Shown: positions 24,880 through 37,659, counted from the stretch's first letter. The stretch: DNA of 64,000 bases from Albula goreensis (GCA_022829145.1 CM040744.1:13092218-13156217); one strand, 5' to 3'. Translations and numbers: made by a program. The notes: generated from the letters alone by a model not told the origin.

Positions 24880-27800
24880 TGAAAGGAAGGAGCCAAGGAG
24901 CGGGGTATGTTGGGTGGGGTGGGGGGCTGGGGCCTGGGGAACCACATTTTCAGAAATACAGCAAAACAGAAGGGGTTTTCATGAGTTTTATTTTGTTTAT
25001 TTGCTTGAATGCTTGTCTGTTTGGTTCAATCATTCTATTTTCCATTACAGAATGTTCAGTAACCAAAACGATTATTTGCAGTGTGCAAATGTATGTAGTC
25101 ATATCTTTTCTCCTCCAGAAGGGCACCCAGGAGGGCACTTTCGTGGCTTTTTTAAAAACAAACAGGCAAGGGGGAGCGATTGCCCCCCCACACCCAATCA
25201 TGCCAATGGTGGTATATGTGAAAAATGTTCAGTGGTGAATCTCTGCAGCAGACAGGTCCTCTCCTTTAACATTTGTCTGCTGTGCGAGCAGCATGCCCTG
25301 GACTGCCTTTGAACTCACACCATCAGTGGATGGGGGAGGGATGGCAGTATTATAGAAATGCTATGAGATTAGGGAATGCTAACTGCCGCTAAATGGAGAA
25401 GGTGCTACGCGACCAGAGCATTTAAAGGCATACTGTTAAACAGCTGCTCTCCCACTGTCAAATATTTATTCACCATGGAAATCTGACATCGCAGAGTCTT
25501 ATCGTCGTGTAAACAGCTTATATAAACACCTTTAATGCAGGCTGCGCCAGCTGCCATAGGGTTTTTGAGTGGGAAAATGACTTTTTTTTGCTGGTTCTCA
25601 TTGAGAAAAGCAGCGATGCACAGTGATGTGTAAATGACTGATGCTGGAGATGACATGGGCTCGGAGCTGGCAGCTGTGCACCACACACAACCAAGTCCCT
25701 CCTGACACCACCGGGTTCCAACGATAGGAGAAGATTACATCCATAAACGCATGGACACATCCGTGCGTTCAGAAGTCACAGCACTTATGAACAGAATATC
25801 ACAGATGGGTTTACCACTTTGTGGAAAGGCAAAAGCAATTCTAAACTGGTACCAGTTGCAAATCAAAGCACTGTAAAAGGCACATAAGACACTTGTCAAT
25901 GTCACGTATGCTTTTGTAATAAGCGGGTCATGTGTAGCTCAGGATAACAAAGGACTAAAAAAGCTCTGCTTTTAATCCATGATACTCAAGCATTGCATGC
26001 AGATGTCTACCATTTATACGGGGATATATCTTTTTTCCCCTTTTATGGATAAAGGTCCTTATCATTCTCTTAAACACTGATTCTTATTCCTTCATTTCTT
26101 TTACATCCATTTTCAATGGAAAATTTAACTATTCTCTTGAGCTACTGCTCTCACTAGCACCTGTGTAGGAAACACTACAGCCTAGGCACAAATGAAATAA
26201 AAGAATAAGAATGAAGTACAATATATTCATCAAGTTTCTTAACGAGAATTTCATGATGGCAGTTCTTGACAGGAGGATGCATTTCCTTAGGTTTTCAATT
26301 GGTGAATGGTTGAATATGCTAACAGGTTGTTCCAGCTAAATACCTATACTTAGTAAGATGCCTGGGCATTCAAGTAGTGCATAGAGTGAGGTGTGTAGGA
26401 TGCTGAGATTAGCTAGGCCTAGCCGTTTTCTCCCGAATCTTTTAAGGGGGCAGGGGGTAACAGTGTAGGGCTGTTAACATCTCAAAAAAATATCTCTGCC
26501 CACCTGTCCTTTTCAAAACATTTTTAATTCTTGAATATTAAATACTTTTTTCATTCTTATCGTTTTAATTTTGCAGTCTTTGAGGAATGCTCTCTTTTCC
26601 TTTTCTAATAACGCATTCCAAGACACACCAAGTGATTCTGAGTTTTGGTCATATCTGTTCCTTTCGACAAAAAAGGATAAAAGACAAAATACTTTTCAAT
26701 TTGAAATTGCAAGTCATTGCTCTGCCACCAACATTCAAGAAAGGAGCAATCAGAATGAAGAGTGTGCACTCTCCTGATGTTCTCCTTCACAAGCCAGTCC
26801 TTCATAACAAGCCATACAATATCGAAACATAGCTTGCACAGAGTGAAGGAGAAGTGTATCTCTCACCAAAGACCTGTATCCTGTGGTCATTCAGCATGTG
26901 TTTAGTGTGAACTAAAGTTGCCTTGAGAGACACTAATCCAGGTGGGCTGAAGGTATGGCCAGATCCCTGCAGATCGACAAGGCCCAGACTTATAGTACAA
27001 GGCCTATAGTACAAAAGGGTCCACTGATTTCCCTGATACAGCGAAGGGCACAGTTTAGGACATATGTGGGGTTATATGAAAATGTCAGCCTAGCTAGTTA
27101 TGAATAAATAGCTAAACAAACTGGGAGCAGTTCTCACAATATGTGGCAGATAAGAGCTGAGAATGTCCTTTGTTTCAAAAGCTAGTTGCTATGGAAATGC
27201 ATTAACGATACAAGTTATTTTTTCACTTCAGCCCAGTGGGCGGAATGAGGGAATAGTCTGAGCAGTCCGATTGGGGAAACACAAACAGACCAGCTTGCAA
27301 GACACTAAGTATGAGGCTAAAAGCTCCATTAGGACATTGGCTTGCCTTTGCACATCCTGGCCTTGCTGACCAAAATAAAAACTTGGAAAAAAGTACACCT
27401 GCTATGTTTTTGGGATGTTTCAACACTTGAATGATTCAGGTCAGTGGTTGGCTAAAAAGTCTGCACATTTTGTTTTCTGATAGTCTGAATAGAGTGCTGA
27501 TTAAATTAAACAGCAGAAACCTGCAGACACTGCAGCCTATCCGGGCTTACGATCAGCCCCGAGCCTTACTTCCTCTGTGTGCGGCCTTCACTCTGTGATT
27601 ACATTACCCGACAGGCAAAATGAGAGCTGCAGACTCCTGGGCGGACACTGAATCAGAACTCGAGTACCCCAATTAAGTAAGTATTGCATTCTTAAAGGAA
27701 TTTTAAATATCTCCATGAGTTGGGTCAAAGAAATGAAAAAAAAATTGAGTAATTAAATAAATTAAATTGCGGTTGAGAATTCAGGGCACCATGGCGCAGC

Positions 27801-29920
27801 AGTCAGACTGAACATTCCCTGTAATCACTTTTCATCATCAGACAATCATGAAGGTGAAATAATATATTGTACCTCTGCATCTCCTCCACAATCAAAATTT
27901 GAGAATTTGGGCATAATTAAAGCTTATAATTTACTGTGGTGTTCTGTATAATTCATACTTACAAACCAGTCATTTTCACACAGAGGTTTTGCCTCAGCTT
28001 GGTTTTTAACTTTTTTTTTTTTTTTTTTTTTTTTTAAACTGGGCATGAATAATAGTTGAGGCTCCACTTTAAAACATACGACTTAAGTGACTAGATGAAA
28101 TACGAATAATGCTTTGTGAATATAAAATGTAGACTCAATTTAATAGCCCATTATTATTATTTTTATTATTATTATTAATAATCATTATCATCATCTTCGT
28201 CATCACCATTTAGATTGAGGAATGAATGATTTCTTGCACAAACAAATATCCATCACCTTCAAGTACATAAGTATGCAATTTATGTTTGTTATGAGCATAG
28301 TAAGCATACATGTTCATACCATTCTATACCATATGCAACACTTACAGCCAAATCCTACACATGAGGAATCCCTGTTAACATCCAGCCAACATTCACCTTT
28401 TGTCTGTTTGTCATCCTTACACTTTGACATGCAGCTCAACACGCCACCAGCACAGATGCTGCCTCCGTCAAATGGCCTACAAAGCAAACTGCACCACTTT
28501 AATCCTATGTGTAGCCAGCATTAAAAATTGGATTGAAGAGGATTAGATTAGATTAGGCCTGCTGGATTTAAAAAAAAATGTAAAAGCTCCATTTATGCTT
28601 TCACATAATCTCCTTTCACTCTTTGGAAGCTTCAAGCTAGCCAGCAGATGCCAGTAACATATAGATATTTGTTTCCCCCCCAGTTCCTCTTATTGTTATT
28701 ATTTTTTGCTATGATTATTAAATTTCTGTTTTTCATTTTAACTTTTGGGATTCATATTTGTGAAAGCTTGGAAACCCTCCTACAGCAACCCCAGTGGACC
28801 TCTGGCCCCCTCTCCACACCCCCACCCCGTCCCAGAGAGAGGGGTCACCAGCTTGAGCCACCTGCTTTTACACTGATTCCCCTTCATCTTCACAGCTAAG
28901 AATCCAATTCACGTCCACAAATGTTACATCACTTTTTAACCAAATAAAACACAGAGTGCTTTTATGATATTACCTCTCCCCCCAGAAAGCAATCTGTGTG
29001 ATGTTTCTCTTGGTTTTTGAAACAAAATACAAAGTGCAATCCCAGACACAATGATACAGTGCAAAAACTACTAAATCATTTCTTTTCTGAAAAAAATGAT
29101 GAAATATTGCATTAGGCTTTATTATTTTTTTTTGTCAAGGAAAGAAAACAAAATGTTCTGGGTTGATTCTACGCCCATACTCTCTTTGCAACAAGCATGA
29201 TGAGTATCAGATTACTGCGATTCTCCGCCATCAGATTTAAAGCACTTTCAGAGCCGCTTATCCAAAACTCACCATCATTTCCCTGCAGTATAAGTCCCTG
29301 TTAAAGTGTCCCTCTGGTAATGCTCTACGCAGATCCCGCTGGGCCTCCGCGCTACTGCCGCCAGCTTTGCAGAACACACCCCACTCAGAGCCATCTTGTG
29401 TTGGATCTTAATCCTCCACCCTATGCTCAATCTGGACCATTGCATATCACTCAGAATTAGACTGATTTACTGCTCAGATAAGGCCTTTCTGGAGCTGCAC
29501 TTCCACCTTTGGAACAAAGTAAATGGACAATATACAAGATGGCAGCTAGAGAAACAGCCTGTCTGCTGTATCATCCAAGTCAGTAGGTTATTGCTGAGTA
29601 AGAGGTAGATTGTATACTTCATGTTTTTTATATGTCTATATGGACATATACAGATACTATTTTAGTCAGATCATTCAATGGCAGTTCTGAGCAAATAATA
29701 ACAGAGAAACAATTACTATTAAGAGCTTTATAGAAGTGGGCCAAATTCCGCAGTGCAGGTTGGACATTAGCATGCTAAAGATATGAAAAACTACAGTCAC
29801 TGAATAATATAACAGCAAAAACAGTACCACTGCACTGCATGAGTGCATGTGCAACACAGGCCAGTCATGATGTTTCTGTACTTGCAAAATACTTTCTTCT
29901 GCACCAGTTGCAACTGTAGT
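24880..29920. other. Intergenic DNA with poly(T) and (ATT)n tracts
   Basis: Open frames here, such as overlapping frames at 24879-25312, show no family resemblance or splice structure. A 25-nt T run lies at 28011-28035 and an imperfect (ATT)n tract at about 28146-28178. Patches at 27520-27680 and 29130-29420 are less AT-rich and could hold further regulatory sequence, but I cannot support that. Confidence 0.5.
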
Positions 29921-29929
29921 TCAAAGCAC

Positions 29930-30330
29930 AATCCATTTGTGGATTTCACCTTTGGGTTGTTTTGATGGCGGCGCGCTCCATTGTTTGCCCATGGCCGTGT
30001 GATAAAAGCAGCCGCGGGCCCGACGCCTCGCCTCACGCTCACACGGCAGTGCCACTTAGCGCTTTGACAGAGGCTCCATTCTGAAGCTTCTACTTCACTC
30101 CAAGAGCACTCCTCTGTGAAGAAGCGCAGGGCAGCTGTCTGCAGGGAAAGTGAACCACCCCCATCCTCTCACAACCCCCACCACCCCCCATGTGGCGTGT
30201 GGCCAGATCACAGCACCGAGGTCAGTGACGTAGCAACAGATCTTTTTAGGAGGGCCACGGGCGTGCTGCTACTGTCCGACACCACGAATATGGGCCTCGG
30301 GGCACAGCTGGGGACGGGATAAAGAGCATG
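29930..30330. promoter_or_regulatory. Candidate conserved noncoding element E
   Basis: A GC- and CpG-rich block starting near GGCGGCGCGC. It contains CCATTGTTTGCCC (SOX-like), GTGATAAAAG (HOX-like) and GCAGCCGCGGGCC. It stands out strongly from the AT-rich surroundings. It could also be a small CpG-island promoter, but I see no exon with convincing splice sites attached. Confidence 0.3.
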
Positions 30331-30783
30331 CGAGGGAAGCGGGGGTTGGGGTGGGGGATATAAGGGTCAGCTCCAATCTTCAATAAAGGCTTCCTGTCTG
30401 TCTAAAAGGGGCGGTAGAGGGAAAATACAGTGTGAGCTGACACAGATTCTAAAAGGTAGAGGCACCTGTTTCTCAGTGTTAAAGCATACCAAAGCCCTGG
30501 ATAATAAGGACCTCACAAACCAGCGGTTTGTCAGTGTGCTCCCCAATGCCCAAGCCAACTTACATATTAATAAAGAATGAATAAAATGTTCTCTCCGACA
30601 GCCTGCTATTGCCAGGCAATGCATTGTACTCTGTTTCAGGACGAGGACAGTTGCTAAAGAGCCTCCATGCTGATTGGCAACTTAGACTTTATACTCTCAT
30701 CCTTGCTTGGGTCAAGGCTAAATTCCAAGAAGGACAAAGCTGGTGTTTTGGTGGCTTCTTCAGCTGAAGTTTTTTTGGCTCGC

Positions 30784-30785
<2 letters not shown>

Positions 30786-30835
<50 letters not shown>

Positions 30836-30842
30836 TGCGTGT
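30786..30842 (+). repeat. Long (GT)n microsatellite
   Basis: About 23 GT units end in GCGCGTGCGTG, the longest dinucleotide array in the window. It produces only poly-Val/Cys or poly-His/Thr spurious frames. Confidence 0.95.
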
Positions 30843-30849
30843 GCATACA

Positions 30850-32600
30850 TGAGACAGAGAGCAACATAAATGAGGAATCAGCCAAACAAATTACAACATT
30901 CCTATCCTCCAGGTATGGCGATTGTCTTGCTGCAGTAAAGGTCAGTCTAGAGAGCATGTCTCTGTTCAAACGCTGCCTCATGACCTTGGCATAAGTGCTC
31001 TGTCTAAATCACTCACATTCCACCGAGTGACAGGCGTCTCCACATTTTATCCAGTGAGCAGGGACCGGCGCTGGCACTTTTATTCTCTGTCTCTCGTCAT
31101 ATTTTATGTCTGTGCATCCATCCAAGCCTCAAAAAGAGGCACACTGTCACAGCGTCCGCTGATAGATTTAGGCCTGCTCTGCATGCTCCTCTCCTGTCAT
31201 CAGGACTGCTGACCTGGAGATATATTTCCTTTTAGTGCAAGAAAAACGATGTGCAGTGAACAAGTGAACAGCAATGTGAGAATTGAAACAAGCCTTGCCA
31301 ATCAGTAAATATAAGCTTGGTGCTATCAGTAATGGCTTCAGGACATCCAGGTCTAAAACAGTACCACAAATATGAACTGTAACATAGACTGGGTTTGCAC
31401 TCGATATAGCCGAGCCCAAGGTGATGGACCCTAGATACATTTTTCATGAGTCCATAGGGGTTAGACAGAAGTAATTGCTCACCATGGAAATGGGAATTAA
31501 AGGCTTATTTCCCCACTGTGATTCATTAGAAAAGAGTGTGGTGAATGATAAATTGACAAGCAGATATTTGCAGATTTCTGTGTTTTTCTTTTTCACACCC
31601 CACTCAACACTCTAATATCCGATAGCACTCACACAGGGACCAGTGAATAATGACCTGTCACACGGACAGCATGGCATGTGCATGGAATTATGGGTAAGAA
31701 GTGGCACAAATCTCATCCCCAGGCAACAGGTATTGGGACCAGGGCCACGTCTTTGAAGTTGATATTGCGCAGAGATTAATCTTGACAAAGGACCCTACAC
31801 CAGGGCCTCAGACAAACTGTGTTGGCTGCGCTTGTATTTTGACAGTGGTCTTTCTCAACTGATTAATTGTCCTTGCTCTTCAGCTCAGTGAGTCAGTGAA
31901 TGTATTGTTCTCAATTCTGTACACATAGGTTATCCCTGAAATAATATACGACATTGAGAATGTTCTTCTCCATGACAGAACCTTCAGAAAAAATGAGATA
32001 TGCCTAAGTGATATAAAACACAACTGGTAATGAATTAAAGTATTGTTAGTATTGTAAATTAATCTGTACAGTACCCCTAACTACCAATATCACTAGCAGT
32101 GGTTACTGAAGTAGGAACACAGTTCATGTTTAGATCTGGATTTGCCTCACTGTACTGCACACCTCTGTGTATGAATTAAGTTTTTGTTATGTGGTGTGCC
32201 TTAATATCTTAATATTTTATCTGTGTTATCTGTTTTACAATGTTCTGTTTCTTCAAGTTTGATCCAACAATAAAGGGGCAATACAGGTTTTCACTTCCCC
32301 CTGTTCTATAGACTTGGCATGACTTTTATCAAAGGGTAAACAAGCAGATAAGAAGAAATACTATTGTTACACACCTTTAGCATGTACCAGTAGCACGTAG
32401 CTAACCTGCAAGACTTCTTTGCCACATCTTTATGTCAAGCAGGTAACCCTCAAAAATGCAAATGTTGTTCAGTGCCTAACATGAAATTCAGTGCCTAACA
32501 AGAAAAAGGTATACTAGACATAGCAGATATTATACTATACTATGCTATACCGATGTTGTTTCCAATACTTTACTGAATAACAGAATAGCAGATTCTAATG
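30850..32600. other. Intergenic DNA, no gene seen
   Basis: No coding frames of note. A 14-bp motif TTCAGTGCCTAACA occurs twice at 32469-32501, a minor local duplication. Nothing else is supportable. Confidence 0.5.
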
Positions 32601-32610
32601 AAAAAACATT

Positions 32611-32765
32611 TTAGTTTTTCAAAACCAAATTAGACTGTTTTGGGGGCGGCTGAGCAGGATGAAGATCTGAGGGGCCCATATGGTAAAAGGTACCATCTGG
32701 ACTGGTGGATGAACCCTCATAATCTGGAGATTTCTGCTCCTGTGGAGCTCCACTGCCCTGACATG
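32611..32765 (-). CDS. Possible 3'-terminal coding exon, product unknown
   Basis: Read on the minus strand, a good acceptor (branch-like CTGAC, then a pyrimidine tract ending in CAG at 32766-32768) is followed by about 50 codons. They are rich in Ser, Pro, Gly and Gln, with an in-frame run SPDYEGSSTSPDGTFYHMG, and end at TAA (32611-32613). The composition resembles the disordered C-terminus of a regulatory protein and differs from other chance frames nearby. I recognise no family. No AATAAA follows closely. It could be the last exon of a minus-strand gene, a retrocopy fragment, or chance. Confidence 0.22.
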
Positions 32766-32879
32766 CTGGGGGTAGGGAGTCAGTACTGTTCAGATAAGTA
32801 CATTTGACTCGTGAGAGGGGAACATGTACCATGAACCTCACTGGATTAGTGATCAACCAATCCTTGATTCTTTGATTCT

Positions 32880-33470
32880 AAGAAAAGGGAGATGAGATCA
32901 TAGTCAACTGTATAAAATATGGTTAATCCTGAAATCTCAAAGGGCATTTTAACTGAGTAAAATCATTAACTGAGAAAACCCTTCTGCTTCTTGGTTTCTA
33001 GGTGCTTTCTGTCTCACATGGTTTATTTTGAACATTTTTGCCCATTGCAAAGTACACTTCATTGTGGATACCTGTTAATACTACCTGGGTTAAAAACAAG
33101 GTTTGGCCAATAACAAAGCCATCACTGAAACTTAATACTATCTGCTGTTCTCAGTGAAAAGCCTGTAACCAAATTATTTCTTTTCCGCTGGGCAATTGTA
33201 CGCCCATTACAAAAATACAAAACCAGAGAAGTGTGTGCACATGTCTTAACATCCTGGCTTCCCTCCACCACCACCTCCAGCTAGAAATAATATTTTTTCA
33301 CATCCACAGTGGAAATCATTTTATTTTAGGGAGAGATACTAAAGGGAAATGTTTGTGACCCAGTTAAACGTACTGCGGTACATTATTTCTTAAATATGTG
33401 CAAGCCTCCGTTGTTGTGCCTGACTACATTCTAAAACGTTTATGTTTCCCTCCTTTGTGAAATGTGACTC
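32880..33470. other. Intergenic DNA, nothing recognised
   Basis: Ordinary AT-rich sequence. I see no repeat, coding frame or regulatory cluster that I can support. Confidence 0.5.
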
Positions 33471-33479
33471 TGCTGCCCC

Positions 33480-33920
33480 CTTTTGATAGAATTACACCCT
33501 CATTTCTCAAACCTTTTTTTTTGTCTCAAGACGATCAATTAGGTAATGAAAAAAGGCGAAGCAAATTTGTAATTGCCCTCCCTGCATGCCACACTTAATT
33601 TCTTTAATTATGTAGCTGATTAATTTTCTTGCTTAAACATATGAAAGCCCCCACTGCAAATTGCCTTGATGAAATGTCAAGAATGGAAAACTCCAATCAA
33701 AGTATTCAGTGCCATTAAATATTAGCCACTGGAGCAGTTTTGATTCTTAATAAGTAAACCTGAGTGGGTGTGGGGGGGTTGGAGCACAGTGTGTGTTGTT
33801 TTTATAATTGGGAGAAAAAGCATTAGCTTTTCTTGAGCTAATTATGGGTTAGTGCTCTGTACCTCATCGCGGTTGGAGAGTTTGTTAATTGTGTACAATG
33901 TTTAGAGTGTATTGGAAATG
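33480..33920. promoter_or_regulatory. Candidate conserved noncoding element F
   Basis: Of the noncoding islands this one looks most like a vertebrate CNE. It has dense homeodomain-type cores: GATCAATTAGG, TTTGTAATTGCC, CTTAATTTCTTTAATTATG, GCTGATTAATTTTC and GAGCTAATTATGG. It also has TGAAATGTCAAG and CAATCAAAG (TCF/LEF-like). There is no repeat and no open frame. Gene deserts beside developmental genes carry such elements. The target gene is not in the window. Confidence 0.35.
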
Positions 33921-33929
33921 TGTCAACAC

Positions 33930-36900
33930 ACCCCAGGACTGCAACATGCGTACAAACAGTTTCTCTTTGCTCTAGGACTTACTTATTCATTAAGACTGCT
34001 TTGGTTTCAAGGAAATGCAACAGTCAAAACCTTTTTTTACATGACGTGAAGGAGATTTTTGACATATTATTACTAATATAATCCACCAACACAAATGGAA
34101 GGAGCATATGTTTCCATTTTTGTTAAAATATGACTGTCATTCTTGAAAAATAAACTGAAACAAAAACTGTACTCAAATATTTATATATTTTAATTTGTTT
34201 ACCATATGCCTTTTCAAAGTTAAGACTGACTTGCGAATGTTAACATTTATTTTAATTTTGTTAAAACCTACAAGATTAATGTCTATGTCTGTCTCAATTA
34301 AAGACAATCAAAAGCTTTTCTTTAATTTCTAACCCTGATTTTACTTTACAAGACAACATGAAATGAGATTTGAAAAAATAAATGTCAATATAATGACATT
34401 ACAGTAATACAGGAATAAGTATGACTTACAAACTCCTAATGAAGTCATGAAACCATATGATCTTCCTTATATCTGAACAGTACTGTCTGGCCATTGGAAT
34501 TGAACCTACAGCTTTATGATCACCAGTCCATTTAGTTTAGTAACAAATCTACCTGCCTGCGTGCTCTGTGGTCTGCCCAGTCCATTTTCAGAGTGTGGTC
34601 CCTGATGACAGGACAGGCATAAGCCCGATGTCACTCGAGCAATTGCCAACCATGACATGCAGGGTAAATCTCCTCTCTAATGAAATTGTGTCACACTGAC
34701 CTCTGTTGTAGCACAGTCCATCTCTGAGCAAATGAAATATTACCACTGTGCTCTGAAAAGGCCAATTAGTAACAGTTTGCCCTCTATAATGGCCCAGTGC
34801 AGCACTCTGAGGGACCCTGACCACTATTACAGAATATGCATAATGAATCAAAAATGCTGTGCAGTAAAGGATGTTCCCTCACTCTTCCTGAATTGTTATT
34901 TTGACCAACAGAGAGAAGTAAGAGATTTCCTGTAAAAGGGTCATGTCCATTAGTTGTCAGGAGATGAGAGATGTAAAGATTTAATTGGGTGTTGACTCAG
35001 AGGAAGATCAGGAAAGTGATTGGATTTATTTTAATTCAGGTTTGAAGAACTGGATGTCTGTCACTACATGTACGTTCGGTAGATACAGAGAACAGCCGTG
35101 TAAGAGCTCCAAACCTAAATGGGAGAAATGTTTCGCTGTCTGCGCCCCAGGCCTCTGTTATTGATCAATTAATCACTCTGCCGATGGACTAACAAATGCT
35201 GACCTTTTGAAGTTCAGAAGCATTTATCCAAAAGTCAGTTTCTCTCATCGATCATTTAATGGAACATCAAGCCTAACGTTTATCAGACTGCCGTGTCACA
35301 ATTCTGAGTTCAATAGGCCTTCAATAGCTCAACCTTCTAAAAATGAGTCAACAACATTAAAGAGAACAGTTATTGTTACTAATTTTATCACTATCCATAA
35401 TTAATAGTAAAACTAATGGTTTTGATAGCGGACTGAATCACAGTCAGATGTTTAATTAGACTTATATTACTATATGAATGAAGTTCTTGTTTCTTGGTTC
35501 ACATATGAAATACAATACAAATACATCTCTGCACTTTCCACTGACCAGTAAATGTTATTGTTACAGTTGGACAGCATTGAAAGGCATCTCTTACTCCTAA
35601 GTACAGCATTGAAAGCTGATACTGAAAACCTTCCAGAAAGATCTATTCAGAAAACAATACACTCTAAAGAGGGCTCCAGACAGCATCAGAAGAGGGCTGC
35701 TAACCCAGAATCACAGTTTTTTGTACTGTATTGAAACATTGAGGAACCATTACCAAAACATTTGATATGGTAGAACAGTTCATGCTTATATACTATAGAA
35801 CCATTTAACATTCCATGATATCAAATGTTTTTTCAATAAATTATGACATTCATATCTTTATCATAGAACCATTAACAGTTAATATCAAAAATATATCCCT
35901 TTGGCTATGAGCAAACATTCAAATTCTCAGAATGTACATAGGAGTTTGTTGGTGCCATGCATACAGCCAACATAAGTAAAACACATTGGTGTGAAGGTAT
36001 CCGCCTATGAGGAGTTGACATGTCCTACACATTCTGCATAACACTCCAGCTGGGGCATTTGAAGGATAAAAAAAAAAAAAAAAAAAATGTTCCCCTGACT
36101 AGACTGCGGGCATGAACAAGAGCACTGCATGCACAAGAAAAGAAATAGCGCCCGAGCGCAACAGAGGACTTCTGGAGCAGAACTAGGTTTCTCAATGGAC
36201 ATCACACACGTCCGGACTAATGCAATGTGACGCGAAACATAATGCACCAACTATACCCCGGCTAGGCCGTAGTAATGGGTCATAAATTCAAGCCCCCGAG
36301 CAGGAGCTGTCAAAACTCAGCAAGGCACGAATGGCTAACGTTTTTCATCCATTTCCCTTCCAGGCAAAGGCTACTGCCGCGCTGAGAGCTTTTCGCCATC
36401 ACCGTGTCCCCACCCCATGACTCCCCCCGCCCGATGTACTGCCATCCCCTGCCCAACAGCCAAACTCAGCCACCCATGCTAAAAAACGTTTGCTTTTTAA
36501 TTAATCAAGCTGATACAATGTCACTCACTACGTGCAGCTGAAGTTCAAATCAATGGCACAAGCCGGGACCCACATCAATATTTTCCAAAGTGTAAAAAAA
36601 AAAAAAAAAAAAAAAAAAAGCCCACTGGCAAGCCAGGCTGGGCCGATATTTTGCCCCAGGAGTCGATGTGCTCTGAACAGCACACTACGCCCAGATTTCA
36701 AGGAGCTCCTCTGCCTCCATTGTCCCTGGCAGTTTTATTGACACAACCTCTTGTTTAAAACACATACATGCTAAATTTATACAGTACAGATCTGTCCCTA
36801 ATAACAAGAACAAGTTTGTACTTTCAGTTTTGAAATGCCATTGTAGTGTGTATTGCCATCTTTGTGAAAGTGTTGCAATGACAAGGGAGTGCAAAGTCAG

Positions 36901-37150
36901 GACCACAAACACAGAGCAGAAAGTCCTGGCATGGGCAGACAAAATGGACTGCTCTCAGCCTTAAATCATATCATTTTCATCCTATTTTCCATCATGTTAT
37001 TGTATAATTGGCACATTTTATACTACATTGCAATTAGAAAGAAGTACACAAATGTGTTTTGTTTCAATGTCCAAACTTATTACAGGCATGTGCTGTAAAA
37101 TAGTCTTAAAATCAACAGCTACAAGAATTTAATGTGGGTTTTTAAAGTAT
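33930..37150. other. Intergenic DNA with poly(A) tracts and an inverted repeat
   Basis: There are no supportable genes. A runs lie at 36068-36087 and 36594-36619. Two 14-bp inverted arms lie at 35755-35768 and 35818-35831. A somewhat GC-richer patch at 36090-36560 has possible regulatory character but no clear signal. Confidence 0.5.
35755..35831. repeat. Inverted repeat, 14-bp arms
   Basis: AAAACATTTGATAT at 35755-35768 is the exact reverse complement of 35818-35831, with a 49-bp spacer. Partial complementarity continues inwards (GGTAGAAC against TTCCATG). It could be the ends of a tiny non-autonomous element or simply an AT-rich hairpin. No target-site duplication is evident. Confidence 0.6.
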
Positions 37151-37159
37151 CTCCAGTAT

Positions 37160-37630
37160 TTCCAACTGTCAAACATGGGGAATCTGTCATTTAATGGGCA
37201 GCCATCTCATGGAAGTCATGGGATCTGGTTATTACTCCATGAGTTACAACTATGGCCAATGAATATGAAGCATTTTAGGCAACCATGTTCATCTTATGGT
37301 GCAAACATTGTGACCTCAAGGCATTCCCATATTCCAAGACAATAACACCACTATATACAGAGCTGAAGAGGTTCACGAATGGTTTCATAGACACCAGCAT
37401 GAAGTGAAGTGTCTTGTCCTTGGCCTTTTCCAAGACCTAAACATCAGTGAGTCTGCATAAGAAGATCTGGAACACCAAGGTAGATTTACTCATTCTTCAG
37501 TTCTCAAAGACATTGGAAGCTCTCCTTCCTGAAGAATAGTCCAATGTCCCACTACAAACATCTCAAAACTTCAACAACACCATTGCTACAGACTGAAGCA
37601 GTTCTGAAGCCCATCTCCCCATATGAAGTT
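37160..37630 (+). pseudogene. Decayed Tc1-like transposase, C-terminal half
   Basis: Read across several frames, this segment follows the C-terminal DDE part of Tc1/mariner transposases. There is a PTVKHG...SV motif at about 37162, then WAAISW, then LGN-VH at about 37270-37300. Next comes FQDNNTTIYRAEEVHEWF (family pattern FQDDN-IH) at about 37337-37390, then LEALLPEE and VPLQTSQNF near 37510-37570, and finally AVLKPISPY matching the usual AVLKANGGPTPY end. The order and spacing match the family, but frameshifts and stops are scattered through it and the N-terminal DNA-binding half is absent. The catalytic triad cannot be intact. It is a dead fossil copy in plus orientation. Confidence 0.75.
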
Positions 37631-37654
37631 CTTAATATATAATAAGAACTTCAT
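37623..37654. repeat. Perfect palindrome, 12-bp arms
   Basis: ATGAAGTTCTTA at 37623-37634 and its exact reverse complement at 37643-37654 flank an 8-bp AT loop. It sits just where the transposase reading ends. It may be a hairpin or a remnant of an element terminus. It is too short to be a normal Tc1 terminal inverted repeat pair. Confidence 0.8.
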
Positions 37655-37659
37655 GAGGA

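Noticed and set aside
24879..25312. Overlapping plus-strand open frames of 119 and 132 codons
   Set aside because: Two long frames overlap in the same stretch, neither has family similarity or good splice sites; likely chance in GC-richer sequence.
30667..30994. Frames with poly-Val/Cys or His/Thr runs
   Set aside because: They are translations of the (GT)n microsatellite.
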